A DNA stretch of 53,305 bases from Atribacterota bacterium (GCA_030605615.1 JAUWHZ010000012.1:1-53305), one strand, 5' to 3'; positions 19,431 to 32,949 are shown, counted from the first letter of the stretch. The notes: a model not told the origin generated them from the sequence alone. A program made the numbers and translations.

Positions 19431-20105
19431 CTATTCTATAAACGTTTTAAATAGTTTAATTATTATAATTCCACAAATAAAACCACCAATATGAGCAAAC
19501 CATGCTACCCCACCCTCTCCCGTTCTAACTGCTAAAGAAGAGATGCCATATAAAAATTGATATATTATCCAAAAACCTAATACAATAACCGCTGGTATTT
19601 TAATTAACCTTATAAAAAAACCAAAAATGATTACAGTGGTTACTCTTGCCCGAGGATAAAGTAATAAATATGCCCCTAATACTCCAGCTATGGCTCCACT
19701 TGCTCCCACCATAGGCACTGTAGAATCTGGATTAAAAAATATCTGAGTAAAGGCAGCAGCTATTCCACAAAAAAGATAAAAGAGCACAAAATTTCTTCTG
19801 CCTAAATAATCCTCCACATTATTTCCAAATATCCACAAAAACAACATATTTCCTAATAAGTGAACAATACTACCATGCATAAACATAGAAGTAAATATGG
19901 TTAAATATATGGGCGAAGGTCCCGAAGGAAATATATCTGTATGATGAGTAATCTCAAAAGGCAATAATCCCATAGAATAGATAAACTCGGTAAATCTTTC
20001 ACCCAAAGACACTTGGTATAAATATACTATCGTGTTTAATACAATTAATGCCACAGTGATTAAAGGGAATTTTTTAGTTGGTACATCGTCCCAAATAGGA
20101 AACAT
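19431..20105 (-). CDS. rhomboid family intramembrane serine protease
   Basis: MFPIWDDVPTKKFPLITVALI, FMHGSIVHLLGNMLFLWIFG, GASGAIAGVLGAYLLLYP, AHIGGFICG. Confidence 0.93.
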   Translation of the reverse strand: MFPIWDDVPTKKFPLITVALIVLNTIVYLYQVSLGERFTEFIYSMGLLPFEITHHTDIFPSGPSPIYLTIFTSMFMHGSIVHLLGNMLFLWIFGNNVEDYLGRRNFVLFYLFCGIAAAFTQIFFNPDSTVPMVGASGAIAGVLGAYLLLYPRARVTTVIIFGFFIRLIKIPAVIVLGFWIIYQFLYGISSLAVRTGEGGVAWFAHIGGFICGIIIIKLFKTFIE

Positions 20106-20349
20106 AAAATTATCACGCCTTTAGATAGTCGTTAATCGTTAGTGGACGCTATTAACAAAAATATTATAACATAAAATTATATTTTTGCCTTTTATGGTTG
20201 GTAGTGTTCAACGGTTATCAGATAGGTTCCGCTTTTTGTCATTGCGGGGAGTAAATCGACGAAGCAATCTGTATTTAGTATATAGTATATGGTATATCGT
20301 ATTGCGTAAAACAGAATGACTAAAATCGCAAAGTTCAAAGAAGTCAAGT

Positions 20350-20422
20350 GTGGGGGCTCGATTCATCGAACCCGTTAGAGAAATTAACAAAACAATACGG
20401 GGCGGATAAATCCGCCCCCTAC
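20350..20422 (+). repeat. 73-nt GTAGGGG double-hairpin element, copy 2
   Basis: GTGGGGGCTCGATTCATCGAACCC ... CGGGGCGGATAAATCCGCCCCCTAC. Confidence 0.9.
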
Positions 20423-20452
20423 ATCAAAATCAATACTTTATTCGAAAAAAAC

Positions 20453-20515
20453 TTTTGAATTTTAAATTATGGTTTTACGTTTTTCGCTTTTAGTTTTAAA
20501 CTTTAATTTATTTTG
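20453..20515. repeat. TTTTNNN heptad tail following the 73-nt element, running through the wecB stop
   Basis: TTTTGAA TTTTAAA TTATGGT TTTACGT TTTTCGC TTTTAGT TTTAAAC in strict 7-nt phase. Confidence 0.75.
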
Positions 20516-21665
20516 CTTTAAATTCATCAGGGGATTGATTAACTAAATTAAAATTATACAATATTTTCTTAATAATTCTTTCCGCAGCTTTTCCATCGCC
20601 ATAAGGATTAATATTTCTGGTCATTTCCAGATATTTCTCTTTATTGTCTAATAGTTCCTTAACTTCTTTAATAATCTTTTTGCTATTAGTTCCAATTAAT
20701 TTTACTACACCTGCTTCAACTGCCTCTGGCCTTTCTGTCTCCTCCCGTAATACTAAAACTGGCTTTCCCAAGGAAGGCGCTTCTTCTTGTATACCTCCAG
20801 AATCAGTAAGTATAATATATGATTTAGACATTAAATTAACCATATCTTTGTAATCTAAAGTATCAAGAAGTAAGACTTCTTTTCTACTTTTTAAAATTTC
20901 GTTCGCAATTTTTCTTATCTCGGGATTTTTATGAATGGGGAAAATTACTAATAAATCAGAATAATCATCTATGAGCTTAATTAAAGCCTGGCAAGTTTCT
21001 CTTAATGGTCTCCCCCAATTCTCTCTCCTGTGCATAGTTACCAAAATAATTTTTTTCTCAAATATTTTTACATCTCGCAATAGAGGCTCTCTAAAAATAT
21101 AATTCTCTTTAATCATTAAAAATAAAGAATCTATTACCGTATTTCCACTAACAAAAATATTCTCTCTTTTTACACCCTCAGATAGTAAATTTTGACATGA
21201 TTTTTCAGTCGGAGCAAAGTGAAGGTCAGCTAATACACTGGTTAAATGACGATTTATTTCTTCTGGGAAAGGATAATATTTATTATTAGTTCTAAGACCG
21301 GCTTCAATATGGCCAATTTTAATTTTCTGGTAAAAAGCAGCTAAAGCTCCAACAAAGGTAGTAGTAGTATCACCCTGTACCAAAACCATAGATGGTCTTT
21401 CTTTTTTTAATATTTTTTCAATACCTAAAAGGCTATTCTTGGTAATATGTGATAATGATTGGCTCTGTTTCATAATATTTAAATCATAATCGGGATGAAT
21501 TTGAAAAATTTCTAACATTTGATCTAACATTTCGCGATGTTGGCCAGATACAATAATTTTTGACTCAATAAGATGAGAGTATTTTTTTATTTCAGATAAT
21601 ATAGGGAACATTTTTATAGTCTCGGGGCGAGTTCCAAAAATTACAGCAATTTTTATTTTATTCAT
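20508..21665 (-). CDS. wecB: UDP-N-acetylglucosamine 2-epimerase (non-hydrolyzing)
   Basis: [77 protein letters not shown]. Confidence 0.96.
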   Translation of the reverse strand: MNKIKIAVIFGTRPETIKMFPILSEIKKYSHLIESKIIVSGQHREMLDQMLEIFQIHPDYDLNIMKQSQSLSHITKNSLLGIEKILKKERPSMVLVQGDTTTTFVGALAAFYQKIKIGHIEAGLRTNNKYYPFPEEINRHLTSVLADLHFAPTEKSCQNLLSEGVKRENIFVSGNTVIDSLFLMIKENYIFREPLLRDVKIFEKKIILVTMHRRENWGRPLRETCQALIKLIDDYSDLLVIFPIHKNPEIRKIANEILKSRKEVLLLDTLDYKDMVNLMSKSYIILTDSGGIQEEAPSLGKPVLVLREETERPEAVEAGVVKLIGTNSKKIIKEVKELLDNKEKYLEMTRNINPYGDGKAAERIIKKILYNFNLVNQSPDEFKAK

Positions 21666-22101
21666 AATAAACCTCAGTTACTCCTGCTTCTTTTAGTAAT
21701 TTTCGAGCTAATTCATCTGGATATTTTTCTTTATAGATAATCTTTGTTATTCCTGAATTTATAATCATTTTAGCACAAGTAACACAAGATTGAGTCGTAC
21801 AATACAATACACTACCTTTAATACTAATACCATATAATGCAGCTTGTACAATAGCATTTTGTTCGGCATGTAGACCCCTACATAATTCCTGTCTTTCTCC
21901 TGAAGCAACCTTTCTCTCTTCTCTTAAGCAGCCTATTTCCAGGCAATGGGGTAACCCTCTGGGAGCACCATTATATCCGGTAGTAAGTATGCGCTTATCT
22001 TGAACAATTACTGCGCCCACCTTTCTTCGTAGGCAAGTAGAGCGTTTTGATACTAATTCAGTTATCTCCATAAAATATTCATCCCAAGAAGGACGGTTCA
22101 T
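21658..22101 (-). CDS. dCMP deaminase (ComEB-like)
   Basis: [56 protein letters not shown] zinc motifs. Confidence 0.93.
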   Translation of the reverse strand: MNRPSWDEYFMEITELVSKRSTCLRRKVGAVIVQDKRILTTGYNGAPRGLPHCLEIGCLREERKVASGERQELCRGLHAEQNAIVQAALYGISIKGSVLYCTTQSCVTCAKMIINSGITKIIYKEKYPDELARKLLKEAGVTEVYYE

Positions 22102-22126
22102 AAATTAAAATCCCCTTTAAAAATAT

Positions 22127-22196
22127 TAGCGTGGAGCGTACAGCGTTTAGCGTATAGTAATTTCGTATCGCGTATCTTGTATTTAGTATCTCGTAA
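22127..22196. repeat. phase-coupled heptad array switching from TAGCGT to CGTAT type
   Basis: TTAGCGT GGAGCGT ACAGCGT TTAGCGT ATAGTAA TTTCGTA TCGCGTA TCTTGTA TTTAGTA TCTCGTA. Confidence 0.85.
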
Positions 22197-22232
22197 CTAT
22201 TTAGAGAAATAAAAAAGCATTTTGTTCCAATT

Positions 22233-22311
22233 GTCATTGCGAGCCCTGATTCTATTAGGGCGTGGCAATCTCGGTTTGAGATTGCTTCGTCGCTTTGCTC
22301 CTCGCAATGAC
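22233..22311. repeat. CATTGCGAG palindromic element, copy A
   Basis: GTCATTGCGAG ... CTCGCAATGAC 11-bp perfect terminal inverted repeat; inner GGCAATCTCggtttGAGATTGC. Confidence 0.92.
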
Positions 22312-22404
22312 AAAACTGCTTCTTACTCCTGACTTCTGACATCTGGATTCTTTAAGCTATTCAATCTACACAAAAATCCGCTATACGCTATATTATATAC
22401 TAAT

Positions 22405-23034
22405 TTATTTCGTGCCAAATAACCTATCACCAGCATCACCTAATCCCGGAACTATATAACCATGTGAATTTAGTCTTTCGTCTACAGCTGCCGTATATAT
22501 CTTGATATCGGGATGGTATTTTTGCAAATAATTTATTCCTTCCGGGGCAGCAATTAAGCACATAAACTTTATATCCATTGAACCATTTTTTTTCAAATAA
22601 TCTACACAAGCAACAGCTGTCCCCCCTGTAGCTAACATTGGGTCAACTATAATAATCTTTCTATTTTTAATATCGGATGGTACTTTGGCATAATATTCCA
22701 CTGGTTTCAAAGTTTCAGGATTTCGATAAATGCCAATATGTCCTACTTTAGCAGGAGGAATAAGTTTCAAAATACCATCTACCATCCCCAAACCTGCCCT
22801 CAAAATAGCTATAATAGCAATATTTTTTCCAGAAACTACCTTACTTTTTGCCTTTCTAATTGGAGTTTCTATTTCTATTTCTTTTAATTCGATTTCCCTG
22901 GTAACTTCATAAGCCATTAAATTGGATAATTCATCTACTAATTCTCTAAACTCTTTCACTTGTGTGTTCTTATCTCTAATCATAGTTAATTTGTGCTGTA
23001 TTAAAGGGTGATCTAATATTATTACTTCGTTCAA
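22405..23034 (-). CDS. upp: uracil phosphoribosyltransferase
   Basis: [66 protein letters not shown]. Confidence 0.97.
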   Translation of the reverse strand: MNEVIILDHPLIQHKLTMIRDKNTQVKEFRELVDELSNLMAYEVTREIELKEIEIETPIRKAKSKVVSGKNIAIIAILRAGLGMVDGILKLIPPAKVGHIGIYRNPETLKPVEYYAKVPSDIKNRKIIIVDPMLATGGTAVACVDYLKKNGSMDIKFMCLIAAPEGINYLQKYHPDIKIYTAAVDERLNSHGYIVPGLGDAGDRLFGTK

Positions 23035-23050
23035 TTATTTATCCTCCTTG

Positions 23051-23086
23051 TTTCGTATATCGTATATCGTATTTCGTATCGTGTTC
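23051..23086. repeat. TCGTATN heptad array
   Basis: TTTCGTATATCGTATATCGTATTTCGTATCGTGTTC. Confidence 0.85.
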
Positions 23087-23090
23087 GAAT

Positions 23091-23543
23091 TTATTTATAG
23101 ATTTTATTTTCTTTTAGTTTAATCTTATTTAAACGATTAATGTGTCTTTTTTCCTGGCTGAAATCAGTATTTAGCCAAATTCTCACAATTTCTTTAGCCA
23201 ATCCTACATCAATAACTCTTGCTCCTAAGGTTAAAATATTTGCATCATTATGTTCTCGAGTATTTCGAGCAGAAAATATATCATGACATAATGAGGCTCT
23301 GATACCTTTAATTTTATTAGCAACTATTGACATTCCAATCCCTGTTCCACAAATCAATATTCCTCTATCATACCGTCCATTTTTTACTTCAACAGAAACT
23401 TTAAAACCTATATCTGGATAATCGACAGATTGTTCATTATTGCATCCAAAATCTGTATATTCTATATTTAGTTCTTGTAAATATTGTTTTAAGCTCTCTT
23501 TTAATCTATAACCTCCATGATCACTTCCCAAAGCTATTTTCAT
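23091..23543 (-). CDS. rpiB: ribose 5-phosphate isomerase B
   Basis: MKIALGSDHGGYRLKESLK, YPDIGFKVS, RGILICGTGIGMSIVANK. Confidence 0.95.
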   Translation of the reverse strand: MKIALGSDHGGYRLKESLKQYLQELNIEYTDFGCNNEQSVDYPDIGFKVSVEVKNGRYDRGILICGTGIGMSIVANKIKGIRASLCHDIFSARNTREHNDANILTLGARVIDVGLAKEIVRIWLNTDFSQEKRHINRLNKIKLKENKIYK

Positions 23544-23561
23544 ACTTATATATCACCACCA

Positions 23562-24065
23562 CTATTTACTATTTTCTTCGATAATTATATCCGCAATTTT
23601 CTCTAAACTTACCTTCAATTCTTTTGCAACAATTCTATAAAATTCAACTTGCTTTCCAATCGGATCAATTATTTCATTGTCCCTTTCGTTATTCGGAATG
23701 CTTCTAAATTCATTTTTTAAAGCATATTTCTTAAGAAGAAAGGTCTTATTTTGCACAAAAGGAAATTCTTTCTGGATATATTCTTTATGTTCATTTGCCA
23801 TAACTAAAATCAAATCTGCTTTTTTAACCAGTTCTTTCCGTAATGGCTGGGCTTGATGTTGAGAAATATCTATACCTTGTTCAAGCATAACTAAAGTTGC
23901 TTCGGAAGTTGGACTCATTCCTAAAATAGCAGAAATTCCCGCAGATTGAATATTATATCTGTAGGAATTTTCTACATTTTCTTTTAACATCTTTTCAAAC
24001 ATACCTTGAGCCATAATACTTCGGCAGGTATTTCCGGTACAGACAAATAAAATTGATCTGATCAT
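23562..24065 (-). CDS. low-molecular-weight protein tyrosine phosphatase / arginine phosphatase family
   Basis: SILFVCTGNTCRSIMAQ P-loop, DPIGKQVEFY. Confidence 0.92.
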   Translation of the reverse strand: MIRSILFVCTGNTCRSIMAQGMFEKMLKENVENSYRYNIQSAGISAILGMSPTSEATLVMLEQGIDISQHQAQPLRKELVKKADLILVMANEHKEYIQKEFPFVQNKTFLLKKYALKNEFRSIPNNERDNEIIDPIGKQVEFYRIVAKELKVSLEKIADIIIEENSK

Positions 24066-24166
24066 TTTAAAATTATCCTCGTTCTTTTGCGTTATATCTA
24101 CCTGACTTCTATGAACTCTAAAATTTTAGTTATTCTATTTTGCGCAATACTCGATACGAGATACGA

Positions 24167-25081
24167 TTATCCTTTACGATACGCTATTACTACTCTCTCT
24201 ATCCCAGAATAATCTTTAAAAATTTCTACATTTTTTCTATAATTATTTTCTTTTAAAATTAATTCTTTTATTATTTTTACCTGGTCCGCACCTACTTCTA
24301 AAGCTATAAAACCATCTCTTTTTAAAAATTTAGGGCTTCCCTTAATAATTTTACGATAACAATCTATTCCGTCAACTCCTCCATACAAAGCAATCTTTGG
24401 CTCATTACCTTTTATCTCAGAAGGCAATGATTTAAAATCATCTAAATTTACATAAGGAGGATTTGAGATAATTACATCTAAACTATTTTTTTCTATTTTA
24501 CCCTGAAAAGGTCCAAATAGATCTCCCTGTAGAAATATTATTTTATTTTCACAATTATGTTTTTGAGCGTTTTTTAATGCTACTTGTAAAGATTTCTTAG
24601 ATATGTCAGTGGCATAAATAGTAATATCTTTTATAAATTCGGCAATACTTATAGCAATTATTCCTGTACCGGTTCCTAAATCAACTATCTTTATATGGGA
24701 AGATGATTTTCTTTTTTTTAATCTTTCAATGACTCTTTCCACTAAAATCTCAGTTTCCGGCCGAGGAATTAAAACACCTTTTTCTACTAAAAAATCCATT
24801 CCCATAAACTCTTGATGTTTAGTTATATATTGGAGAGGGATTTTTCTTATTCTTTCCTGAATCATATTTTCTAATTGTTTTTTTTCTTTATTCTTTAATG
24901 CCCTATTAGAATTTAAGTATATTTCACTCCTATTCATTTTTAAAAAATAACTTAATAAAAGTTCCGTTTCTCTTTCTGGATTAATAATTTCAACACTTTT
25001 AAATAATTTGCTAACCCATTTTAAAGTTTGTCCGATAGTTTTAAATTTATCCTCAGTTACCAACATTATGTAAATCATCAC
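24167..25081 (-). CDS. prmC: peptide chain release factor N5-glutamine methyltransferase
   Basis: [43 protein letters not shown]. Confidence 0.95.
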   Translation of the reverse strand: MMIYIMLVTEDKFKTIGQTLKWVSKLFKSVEIINPERETELLLSYFLKMNRSEIYLNSNRALKNKEKKQLENMIQERIRKIPLQYITKHQEFMGMDFLVEKGVLIPRPETEILVERVIERLKKRKSSSHIKIVDLGTGTGIIAISIAEFIKDITIYATDISKKSLQVALKNAQKHNCENKIIFLQGDLFGPFQGKIEKNSLDVIISNPPYVNLDDFKSLPSEIKGNEPKIALYGGVDGIDCYRKIIKGSPKFLKRDGFIALEVGADQVKIIKELILKENNYRKNVEIFKDYSGIERVVIAYRKG

Positions 25082-26129
25082 TGCTTTTTTTCATATTTTC
25101 TGATAAAGTACGTATTAAATTGTCCAGATTTCCCTCTAATGTTTCTTCTAAATTATGCAAAGTCAAATTTACACGATGATCAGTAATTCTATTTTGAGGG
25201 AAATTGTAAGTTCTAATCCTTTCGCTTCTATCACCTGTACCAACTTGATTCTTTCTTTTCTTAGCAATCTCTTCATGCTTTTCTCTTTCTATTTTATCTA
25301 AAAGTCTTGCTCTTAATATTTTTAAAGCCTTGGCTTTATTTTTATGTTGAGATTTTTCATCTTGACAGGTGACTATCATTCCTGTGGGAATATGGGTAAT
25401 CCTCACTGCTGAATCTGTAGTATTAACACTCTGACCTCCTGGCCCGGTAGAACGATATCGGTCAATTTTCAAATCATTGGAATTAATTTCCAATTCAACC
25501 TCTTCTGCCTCCGGAAGTATAGCTACGGTAACAGTTGAAGTATGTATCCTCCCGCTAGATTCAGTTATAGGAACGCGCTGGACCCGATGCACTCCACTTT
25601 CGTGTTTTAATCTTTTATAAACTTCTTTTCCCGTTATGCCAAATATTATCTCTTTAAATCCTCCAATCTCAGTAGGATTGGAACTCATTACTTCCGCTTT
25701 CCATCCATTATTTTCCGCAAAGTGAGAATACATTCTAAATAGATCGCCCACAAAAAGAGCTGCCTCATCACCACCAGCACCTGCTCTAATCTCTACAATA
25801 ATGTTCTTTTTATCATAAGGGTCTTCTGGAAATATGAGTTCCTTTAGCTCTTTTTCCAAACTCGTCTTTTTCCCTTTTAGTCCTTCTAATTCGTCCTTTA
25901 CTAAATTTTTAAATTCGATATCTTGTTCTATGTCAAGCATTTTTAAATTTTCTTCAATTTCGCGTATTATGTCTTTATATTTTTTATATTTCAAGACTAC
26001 CTTGGAAATGTCAGAATGCAACTTTGCATATTCTTGAAATTTAATCTGATTATTGATAATTTTAGGGTCAGCAAGAAATGCATTCAGTTCTTCATATTTT
26101 TTTTCTAATTCTTCTAATTTTTTAAACAT
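25053..26129 (-). CDS. prfA: peptide chain release factor 1
   Basis: [25 protein letters not shown] motif in [50 protein letters not shown]. Confidence 0.97.
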   Translation of the reverse strand: MFKKLEELEKKYEELNAFLADPKIINNQIKFQEYAKLHSDISKVVLKYKKYKDIIREIEENLKMLDIEQDIEFKNLVKDELEGLKGKKTSLEKELKELIFPEDPYDKKNIIVEIRAGAGGDEAALFVGDLFRMYSHFAENNGWKAEVMSSNPTEIGGFKEIIFGITGKEVYKRLKHESGVHRVQRVPITESSGRIHTSTVTVAILPEAEEVELEINSNDLKIDRYRSTGPGGQSVNTTDSAVRITHIPTGMIVTCQDEKSQHKNKAKALKILRARLLDKIEREKHEEIAKKRKNQVGTGDRSERIRTYNFPQNRITDHRVNLTLHNLEETLEGNLDNLIRTLSENMKKSSDDLHNVGN

Positions 26130-26142
26130 TATTTGCCACTTC

Positions 26143-27024
26143 TTATTTTATAATTTCATCATGCTCAGGCAGTACTCCCTGTAAAGCCTCTATCGCAACT
26201 TCTATCTGGCTATCATCAGGTTCTTTTGTAGTAAGTCTCTGAAACCATAATCCCGGCATTACTGCCCATTTCACCAAAGTCTTATCTATGTTTTTTGCTG
26301 ATAATTTCAATATTTCATATGATAGTCCAGCTATTAAAGGAATTATGGCTATTCGATAAGCTACCCTTAAAAGCAAAGTTTGTTTTCCTAATAAAGAAAA
26401 CACTAAAACACTTATTACTAAAACAATAAAAATAAAACTTGTTCCACATCGAGGATGTAAAGTACTATATTTTTTTACATTATTAACACTAAGTTCTTCT
26501 CCTGCCTCATAGGTATATATTACTTTATGCTCCGCACCATGATATTCAAATACTCTTTTAATGTCCTTTATTTTTGATATAAAGTATAAATAAAGCAAAA
26601 ATATACTAATTCTCAATATTCCTTCGAATAAATTATAAACCATTATGTTAGAGAGATATCTATCTAAATATCGGGCTATACCAGTCGGAAGAGCTATAAA
26701 GATAAGAATAAACAGAATAAAGGCAAACAAAATAGTAAAAAACATTTCTATTTTATTTATTTTGTCTTCTTCTCCTGTAGCTTGTTCTGCTGAATAGGTT
26801 AATGCTTTCAAGCCAAGAGTTAAAGACTCGATTAAACTAATTATCCCCCTAAAAATAGGTAATTTCAAGAATTTTATTTTATTGGATAATGATTTTAATT
26901 TACATATTTTTAAAATAATCTCTTTATCGGGTTTGCGAACAGCAACAGCATATTTAAGAGGAGATTTCATCATTACTCCCTCTATTACTGCTTGGCCACC
27001 ATAGTTATATTCGGCATTTTTCAT
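26143..27024 (-). CDS. DUF1385 membrane protein (YqhQ-like)
   Basis: [53 protein letters not shown]. Confidence 0.92.
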   Translation of the reverse strand: MKNAEYNYGGQAVIEGVMMKSPLKYAVAVRKPDKEIILKICKLKSLSNKIKFLKLPIFRGIISLIESLTLGLKALTYSAEQATGEEDKINKIEMFFTILFAFILFILIFIALPTGIARYLDRYLSNIMVYNLFEGILRISIFLLYLYFISKIKDIKRVFEYHGAEHKVIYTYEAGEELSVNNVKKYSTLHPRCGTSFIFIVLVISVLVFSLLGKQTLLLRVAYRIAIIPLIAGLSYEILKLSAKNIDKTLVKWAVMPGLWFQRLTTKEPDDSQIEVAIEALQGVLPEHDEIIK

Positions 27025-27050
27025 TATTTTAAATTAACTCCTCATATCTT

Positions 27051-27725
27051 TTATTTTTTAGACCAGGGTTTGCCGCAGGATAATTCACCCTCGGGACAAG
27101 ATCCCGAAATGCAATGCGGACCTGCATTTTCAAATATATTCGGGGCGATGGCTTTAACTTCTTTTAACATTCTTTTTGCCAATTCTCTAATCTCCCATTG
27201 GGCCCTATTACAACATCTTATTTTAAAAATGTGTAGTAATTCTCGAGCATTAACAGTTACTATCATTTTAGTTTCCACAGCTTGAGGTAAAATATATCTG
27301 GCGTCTTCTATTGCTATATTATGATCTAAAAACAAATTATAACTTTCATCTAATTTTTTTATAGTATCAGTATATATTTTAATTAATTTTTTATCTTTTG
27401 CAATAGATTTAGGGATAACATAGGGAAATCCTTTTTTCTTTATTTTAACATATCTTTGACTTTGTTGGGAAAAAGATGCAATTCTATGCCTCACTAACTG
27501 ATGCGAAGTAACTCTGGATATCCCCTCTATGGCAAAAGTAAAATTAGCATGCTCCAAAACAGAATAATGCCCTAATTTTATTATCTTTTTAATTAATTTT
27601 ATTATGTATTTATCGGTAAGCTTTTCATTTAATTCATCAATACCTGATGCAGAATAGCATAATCTTGCTGATTGGGCGACAATTCTTTCAGGATTTTTGG
27701 TATAGTTTATCAATTTAACCTTCAT
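27051..27725 (-). CDS. thyX: FAD-dependent thymidylate synthase
   Basis: ThyX signature RHRIASFSQQSQRYV. Confidence 0.95.
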   Translation of the reverse strand: MKVKLINYTKNPERIVAQSARLCYSASGIDELNEKLTDKYIIKLIKKIIKLGHYSVLEHANFTFAIEGISRVTSHQLVRHRIASFSQQSQRYVKIKKKGFPYVIPKSIAKDKKLIKIYTDTIKKLDESYNLFLDHNIAIEDARYILPQAVETKMIVTVNARELLHIFKIRCCNRAQWEIRELAKRMLKEVKAIAPNIFENAGPHCISGSCPEGELSCGKPWSKK

Positions 27726-27751
27726 CGGAAATAACCTTCCTTATTTGTATA

Positions 27752-27792
27752 TCGTATCGCGTATTATATGCTCGCTCGAATACGAGATACGA
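27752..27792. repeat. heptad array arranged as a hairpin between thyX and tdk
   Basis: TCGTATCGCGTATT (27752-27765) vs AATACGAGATACGA (27779-27792): 13/14 inverted match, 13-nt loop. Confidence 0.85.
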
Positions 27793-27801
27793 GATACGAA
27801 A

Positions 27802-28407
27802 CTATTCTTTAGGTACAATATGACATTTCCTACATCTGGCTTCATAACTTTCTCTTGCTCCAATCAATATAGTTGGATCACTATATTTAGCCGGTTCCCC
27901 ATTTACCAGTCTTTGGGTTCGGGAAGCCGGATTACCACAAACCATACATATTGCTTGTAATTTATCTATATATTCTGCTATGGCAAGCAATTTAGGCACT
28001 GGGCCGAAGGGCTCTCCTCTAAAATCCTGATCTAAACCAGCAATAATTACCCTTTTCCCTTTATCAGCAAGTTTCTGACATATAGATACAATATCATCAT
28101 TATAAAATTGAGCTTCATCAATGGCAATTACCTCTGTATCTGGTTCTAATTTTTCTAAAAGTTCTTCTGGTTGATTAATACTAATGGCTTCAATCTTACT
28201 ACCATTGTGAGAGTAAATATATTGAATAGCAAACCTATTATCAATAGTTGGCTTAAATACTTGGACTTTTTTTCTGGCGATTTGAACTCTATGAACTCTT
28301 CTTATTAACTCTTCACTCTTCCCACTGAACATACTTCCACATATAACTTCAATCCAGCCAGTACTTTTTTCTTTTCTCATCCTTGTACCTCCTCCATAAT
28401 TTCTCAA
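27802..28407 (-). CDS. tdk: thymidine kinase
   Basis: [34 protein letters not shown], CxxC zinc motifs. Confidence 0.95.
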   Translation of the reverse strand: MRNYGGGTRMRKEKSTGWIEVICGSMFSGKSEELIRRVHRVQIARKKVQVFKPTIDNRFAIQYIYSHNGSKIEAISINQPEELLEKLEPDTEVIAIDEAQFYNDDIVSICQKLADKGKRVIIAGLDQDFRGEPFGPVPKLLAIAEYIDKLQAICMVCGNPASRTQRLVNGEPAKYSDPTILIGARESYEARCRKCHIVPKE

Positions 28408-28423
28408 GAGAAATATTCAACAT

Positions 28424-28455
28424 AAAAAAACAGAGCCTTATAAAAGCTCTGTTTT
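28424..28455 (-). terminator. intrinsic terminator downstream of rpmE
   Basis: Minus strand AAAACAGAGCTTTTATAAGGCTCTGTTTTTTT. Confidence 0.85.
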
Positions 28456-28547
28456 AATTTTTTTATCAAAAGATAATTAGAGGGGAATCCTCTCTGAAAC
28501 ACCAATTTTTATTTTGTTTGCAACCATAAAATAACGCCTACCTGAAA

Positions 28548-28769
28548 TTAATTATCATCATTCTCTTCATTATTTAAATTATATTTTCTATTAAACCTCT
28601 CTACTCTTCCTGCAGTATCAACTATTTTTTGCTTCCCAGTAAAAAATGGGTGGCATACAGAACATATTTCTATTTTCATGCTCTCTTTAGTAGATCCAGT
28701 TTCAAAACTGTTTCCACAAGCACATTTTATAATAGATTTTCCATACTTTGGGTGAATATCTTTTTTCAT
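28548..28769 (-). CDS. rpmE: 50S ribosomal protein L31 (zinc-binding form)
   Basis: [26 protein letters not shown]...[28 protein letters not shown]. Confidence 0.96.
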   Translation of the reverse strand: MKKDIHPKYGKSIIKCACGNSFETGSTKESMKIEICSVCHPFFTGKQKIVDTAGRVERFNRKYNLNNEENDDN

Positions 28770-28907
28770 TTTTCTCTATCCTCTATCTTTTTTTATTTTT
28801 TGTTAATACAGTTTTATAATAAAAATATATAAAATTATAACATAATATTATTTTTACGTCAAAATGAATCTAAAATGTTTTTTACACTTTTAATAAAATG
28901 ATAATTT

Positions 28908-30158
28908 TTAAATATTTTGCTCTTTAATGGAATCTAAAAACTGTTGGTTATTTTTAGTCTTTTTTAATTTATTAATCACTAATTTTATCGCACCCAGCGA
29001 AGGCTGAGAAGATAAGGCTCTTCTTAATATCCATATTTTTTGCAATTTTTCTTTGGTTAACAATAATTCCTCTTTTCGTGTACCAGATTTTCTAATATCA
29101 ATTGCCGGAAATATTCTATTTTCTGCAAGCTCCCTGTCTAATTTCATTTCCATATTTCCCGTTCCTTTAAATTCTTCAAATATTACTTCATCCATCTTAC
29201 TTCCTGTTTCCACTAAGGCAGTAGCTAATATGGTTAAACTTCCTCCCTCTTCAATATTTCTTGCTGCTCCAAAAAATTTTTTGGGCCAATAAAGAGCGCT
29301 TGAATCTATTCCTCCAGATAGAGTTTTTCCACTTGTAGGAACAGTCTGATTGTAAGCTCGGGCTAATCTGGTGATACTATCTAACAATACGACTACATCC
29401 TGCTTTTGCTCCACCATTCTTTTGGCTCTTTCTAAGACTATTTCTGCTACTTTTATATGATTATTGACAGGCTGATCGAATGTAGAACTTACTACTTCCG
29501 CTTTTACCGATCGTTGCATACCGGTTACCTCTTCTGGCCTTTCGTCAACTAATAAGATGATAAGCCTTATTTCAGGATGGTTTATTGCAATACCATTGGC
29601 AATCTTTTCTAATAAAATTGTCTTACCTGCTTTCGGAGGAGAAACGATAAGACCTCGTTGGCCTTTTCCAATTGGTGAAAATAAATCAATTAGTCTGGTT
29701 GACAAATCACCTGATTTATTTTCTAATTTAATCATCTCATCAGGAAATAGAGGAGTAAGATTTTCAAAATCTATTCTTGCTTTAGCTAATTCTGGATCCT
29801 CATGATTAACTGCCTCAATTTTTAATAAGGCATAATATCTTTCTCCTTCTTTAGGAGCCCTAACTTGACCGGATACAAGATCTCCATTGCTAAGATTAAA
29901 TCTCTTTATCTGAGAAGGCGAAATATAAATATCGTTTTCACTGGGTAAATAACCCCCTGTCCTCAAAAAACCAAATCCTTCATCTATTATTTCTAAAATA
30001 CCTTCAGAAAACATATAACCTTTTTTCTCTGTTTCTGCCTGTAATATTTTAAAGACTAAGTCCATCTTTTTAATTCTAGAAAAATTGTTAATCTTGTATT
30101 CTTTTGCAATTTTGCATAAATCGTTTATCTTTTTTTCTTTTAATTCTGTTAATAGCAA
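28908..30158 (-). CDS. rho: transcription termination factor Rho
   Basis: [60 protein letters not shown]. Confidence 0.97.
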   Translation of the reverse strand: MLLTELKEKKINDLCKIAKEYKINNFSRIKKMDLVFKILQAETEKKGYMFSEGILEIIDEGFGFLRTGGYLPSENDIYISPSQIKRFNLSNGDLVSGQVRAPKEGERYYALLKIEAVNHEDPELAKARIDFENLTPLFPDEMIKLENKSGDLSTRLIDLFSPIGKGQRGLIVSPPKAGKTILLEKIANGIAINHPEIRLIILLVDERPEEVTGMQRSVKAEVVSSTFDQPVNNHIKVAEIVLERAKRMVEQKQDVVVLLDSITRLARAYNQTVPTSGKTLSGGIDSSALYWPKKFFGAARNIEEGGSLTILATALVETGSKMDEVIFEEFKGTGNMEMKLDRELAENRIFPAIDIRKSGTRKEELLLTKEKLQKIWILRRALSSQPSLGAIKLVINKLKKTKNNQQFLDSIKEQNI

Positions 30159-30482
30159 ATTATAAAACCTCCTTATTTATATAATTAAGATTTAAAATAT
30201 TTATTTTGTATATTATTTTTAGCTATTAATATATATTAATATAACTAATTATTAATTTCTTAGGATCAGGGTTATGAGCGATATGATTAATATGATGAAT
30301 AATTCATGAATAAAACTATTTTTGGTCATAAGTCATAAGTAATAATCAACTTTTTTAAGCCTTTTTATAATAAAAGATAATTTGAAGTTGCAAAATACAT
30401 TAAAAAATTTATTAAAAAGAGGGCTATTGAGGAGTTATTCTTTTAGATTACATCACAAGGCTATTCTATCACTATAATTTCA

Positions 30483-31244
30483 TTAATACAAATATTTTTT
30501 CAAATATTTTTTAATTACCTCCAGATCGCTGGGTTTGTCCAAATCTATCATTATTTCAGGGTGGGATATCTTAACTGCAACGGATTTATAACCGACTATT
30601 TCAGTAACTTTTTTTTCGATTTCATCTAAAGTTAAGGTCTTAAACAAAAACTTTATGATAAATTTAAAACCTAATATTTTAGCATTTTTCCAATTGGCTT
30701 TCCTATTGTCATATAATTCCTTAATTAATTCTCTCTTGTGAAAAAATACTTCTGGTTTAAAAAATACAATATTTCCTCCGCAAAATGTTCCTTCTTTCAT
30801 CTTGACATAAGTTCTTATAGTTTCTGGATACTTTTTTACAATATCGTCTTTAGTAATTATTGGATAGCCGATATAAGCATCTCTTTCTATACATTTATTA
30901 ATGAATTCATCAATAGCCTGAGAAGTAATCAAAGGTATATCAGAGGCTAAAAGCAATAAGTTGCTTTTAGAATTAAAATAATTTAACCCAATTTCCATAT
31001 TTTCAAGTATAGAATCTCCTGGTTCTAATATTTCTTCTACCTTTTTGCCAATATAAGGAAAAAGTTCATTTTTTGGACCCACTACTAACACTTTATCTAT
31101 ATTTTTTGAATTATTGAGGGCATCAATGATATAGTCAATTATAGGTCTGTCGTTTATTATAATTAAAGCTTTATTTTCTACATTAGCAGTAATCTCTAAA
31201 GGACCTTTTTCCTTTGTTCCCGCTAATACTAAAGCATTAAACAT
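30483..31244 (-). CDS. NTP-transferase family protein (MobA/GlmU-N-like)
   Basis: MFNALVLAGTKEKG N-terminus, KALIIINDRPIIDYIIDAL, LLLASDIPLIT; degenerate GxGxR loop. Confidence 0.75.
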   Translation of the reverse strand: MFNALVLAGTKEKGPLEITANVENKALIIINDRPIIDYIIDALNNSKNIDKVLVVGPKNELFPYIGKKVEEILEPGDSILENMEIGLNYFNSKSNLLLLASDIPLITSQAIDEFINKCIERDAYIGYPIITKDDIVKKYPETIRTYVKMKEGTFCGGNIVFFKPEVFFHKRELIKELYDNRKANWKNAKILGFKFIIKFLFKTLTLDEIEKKVTEIVGYKSVAVKISHPEIMIDLDKPSDLEVIKKYLKKYLY

Positions 31245-31259
31245 TTTATATTACTCCTT

Positions 31260-32879
<1,620 letters not shown>

Positions 32880-32895
32880 TTAACTATTTATTAAA

Positions 32896-32949
32896 TTAGT
32901 CGTTAGTGAATAGTGAATAGTCGTTAGTAGGACAGGCGTCTCGCCTGTC
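32896..32949. repeat. (TTAGTNN)5 heptads joined to GACAGGCG-TCT-CGCCTGTC palindrome, copy 3
   Basis: TTAGTCG TTAGTGA ATAGTGA ATAGTCG TTAGTAG GACAGGCGTCTCGCCTGTC. Confidence 0.9.

Noticed and set aside
20208-20390. 60-aa minus-strand ORF (MLISLTGSMNRAPTLDF...)
   Set aside because: Made of partial CATTGCGAG repeat, heptads and part of a GTAGGGG element; no independent coding support.
22079-22342. 87-aa minus-strand ORF (MSEVRSKKQFCHCEEQSDEAISNRD...)
   Set aside because: It is the translation of the CATTGCGAG element and adjacent heptads; CHCEEQSDEAIS is a typical repeat artefact, not a gene.
28479-28500. Second small hairpin AGAGG-GGAAT-CCTCT downstream of rpmE
   Set aside because: Short stem without T-run; insufficient to call a regulatory element.
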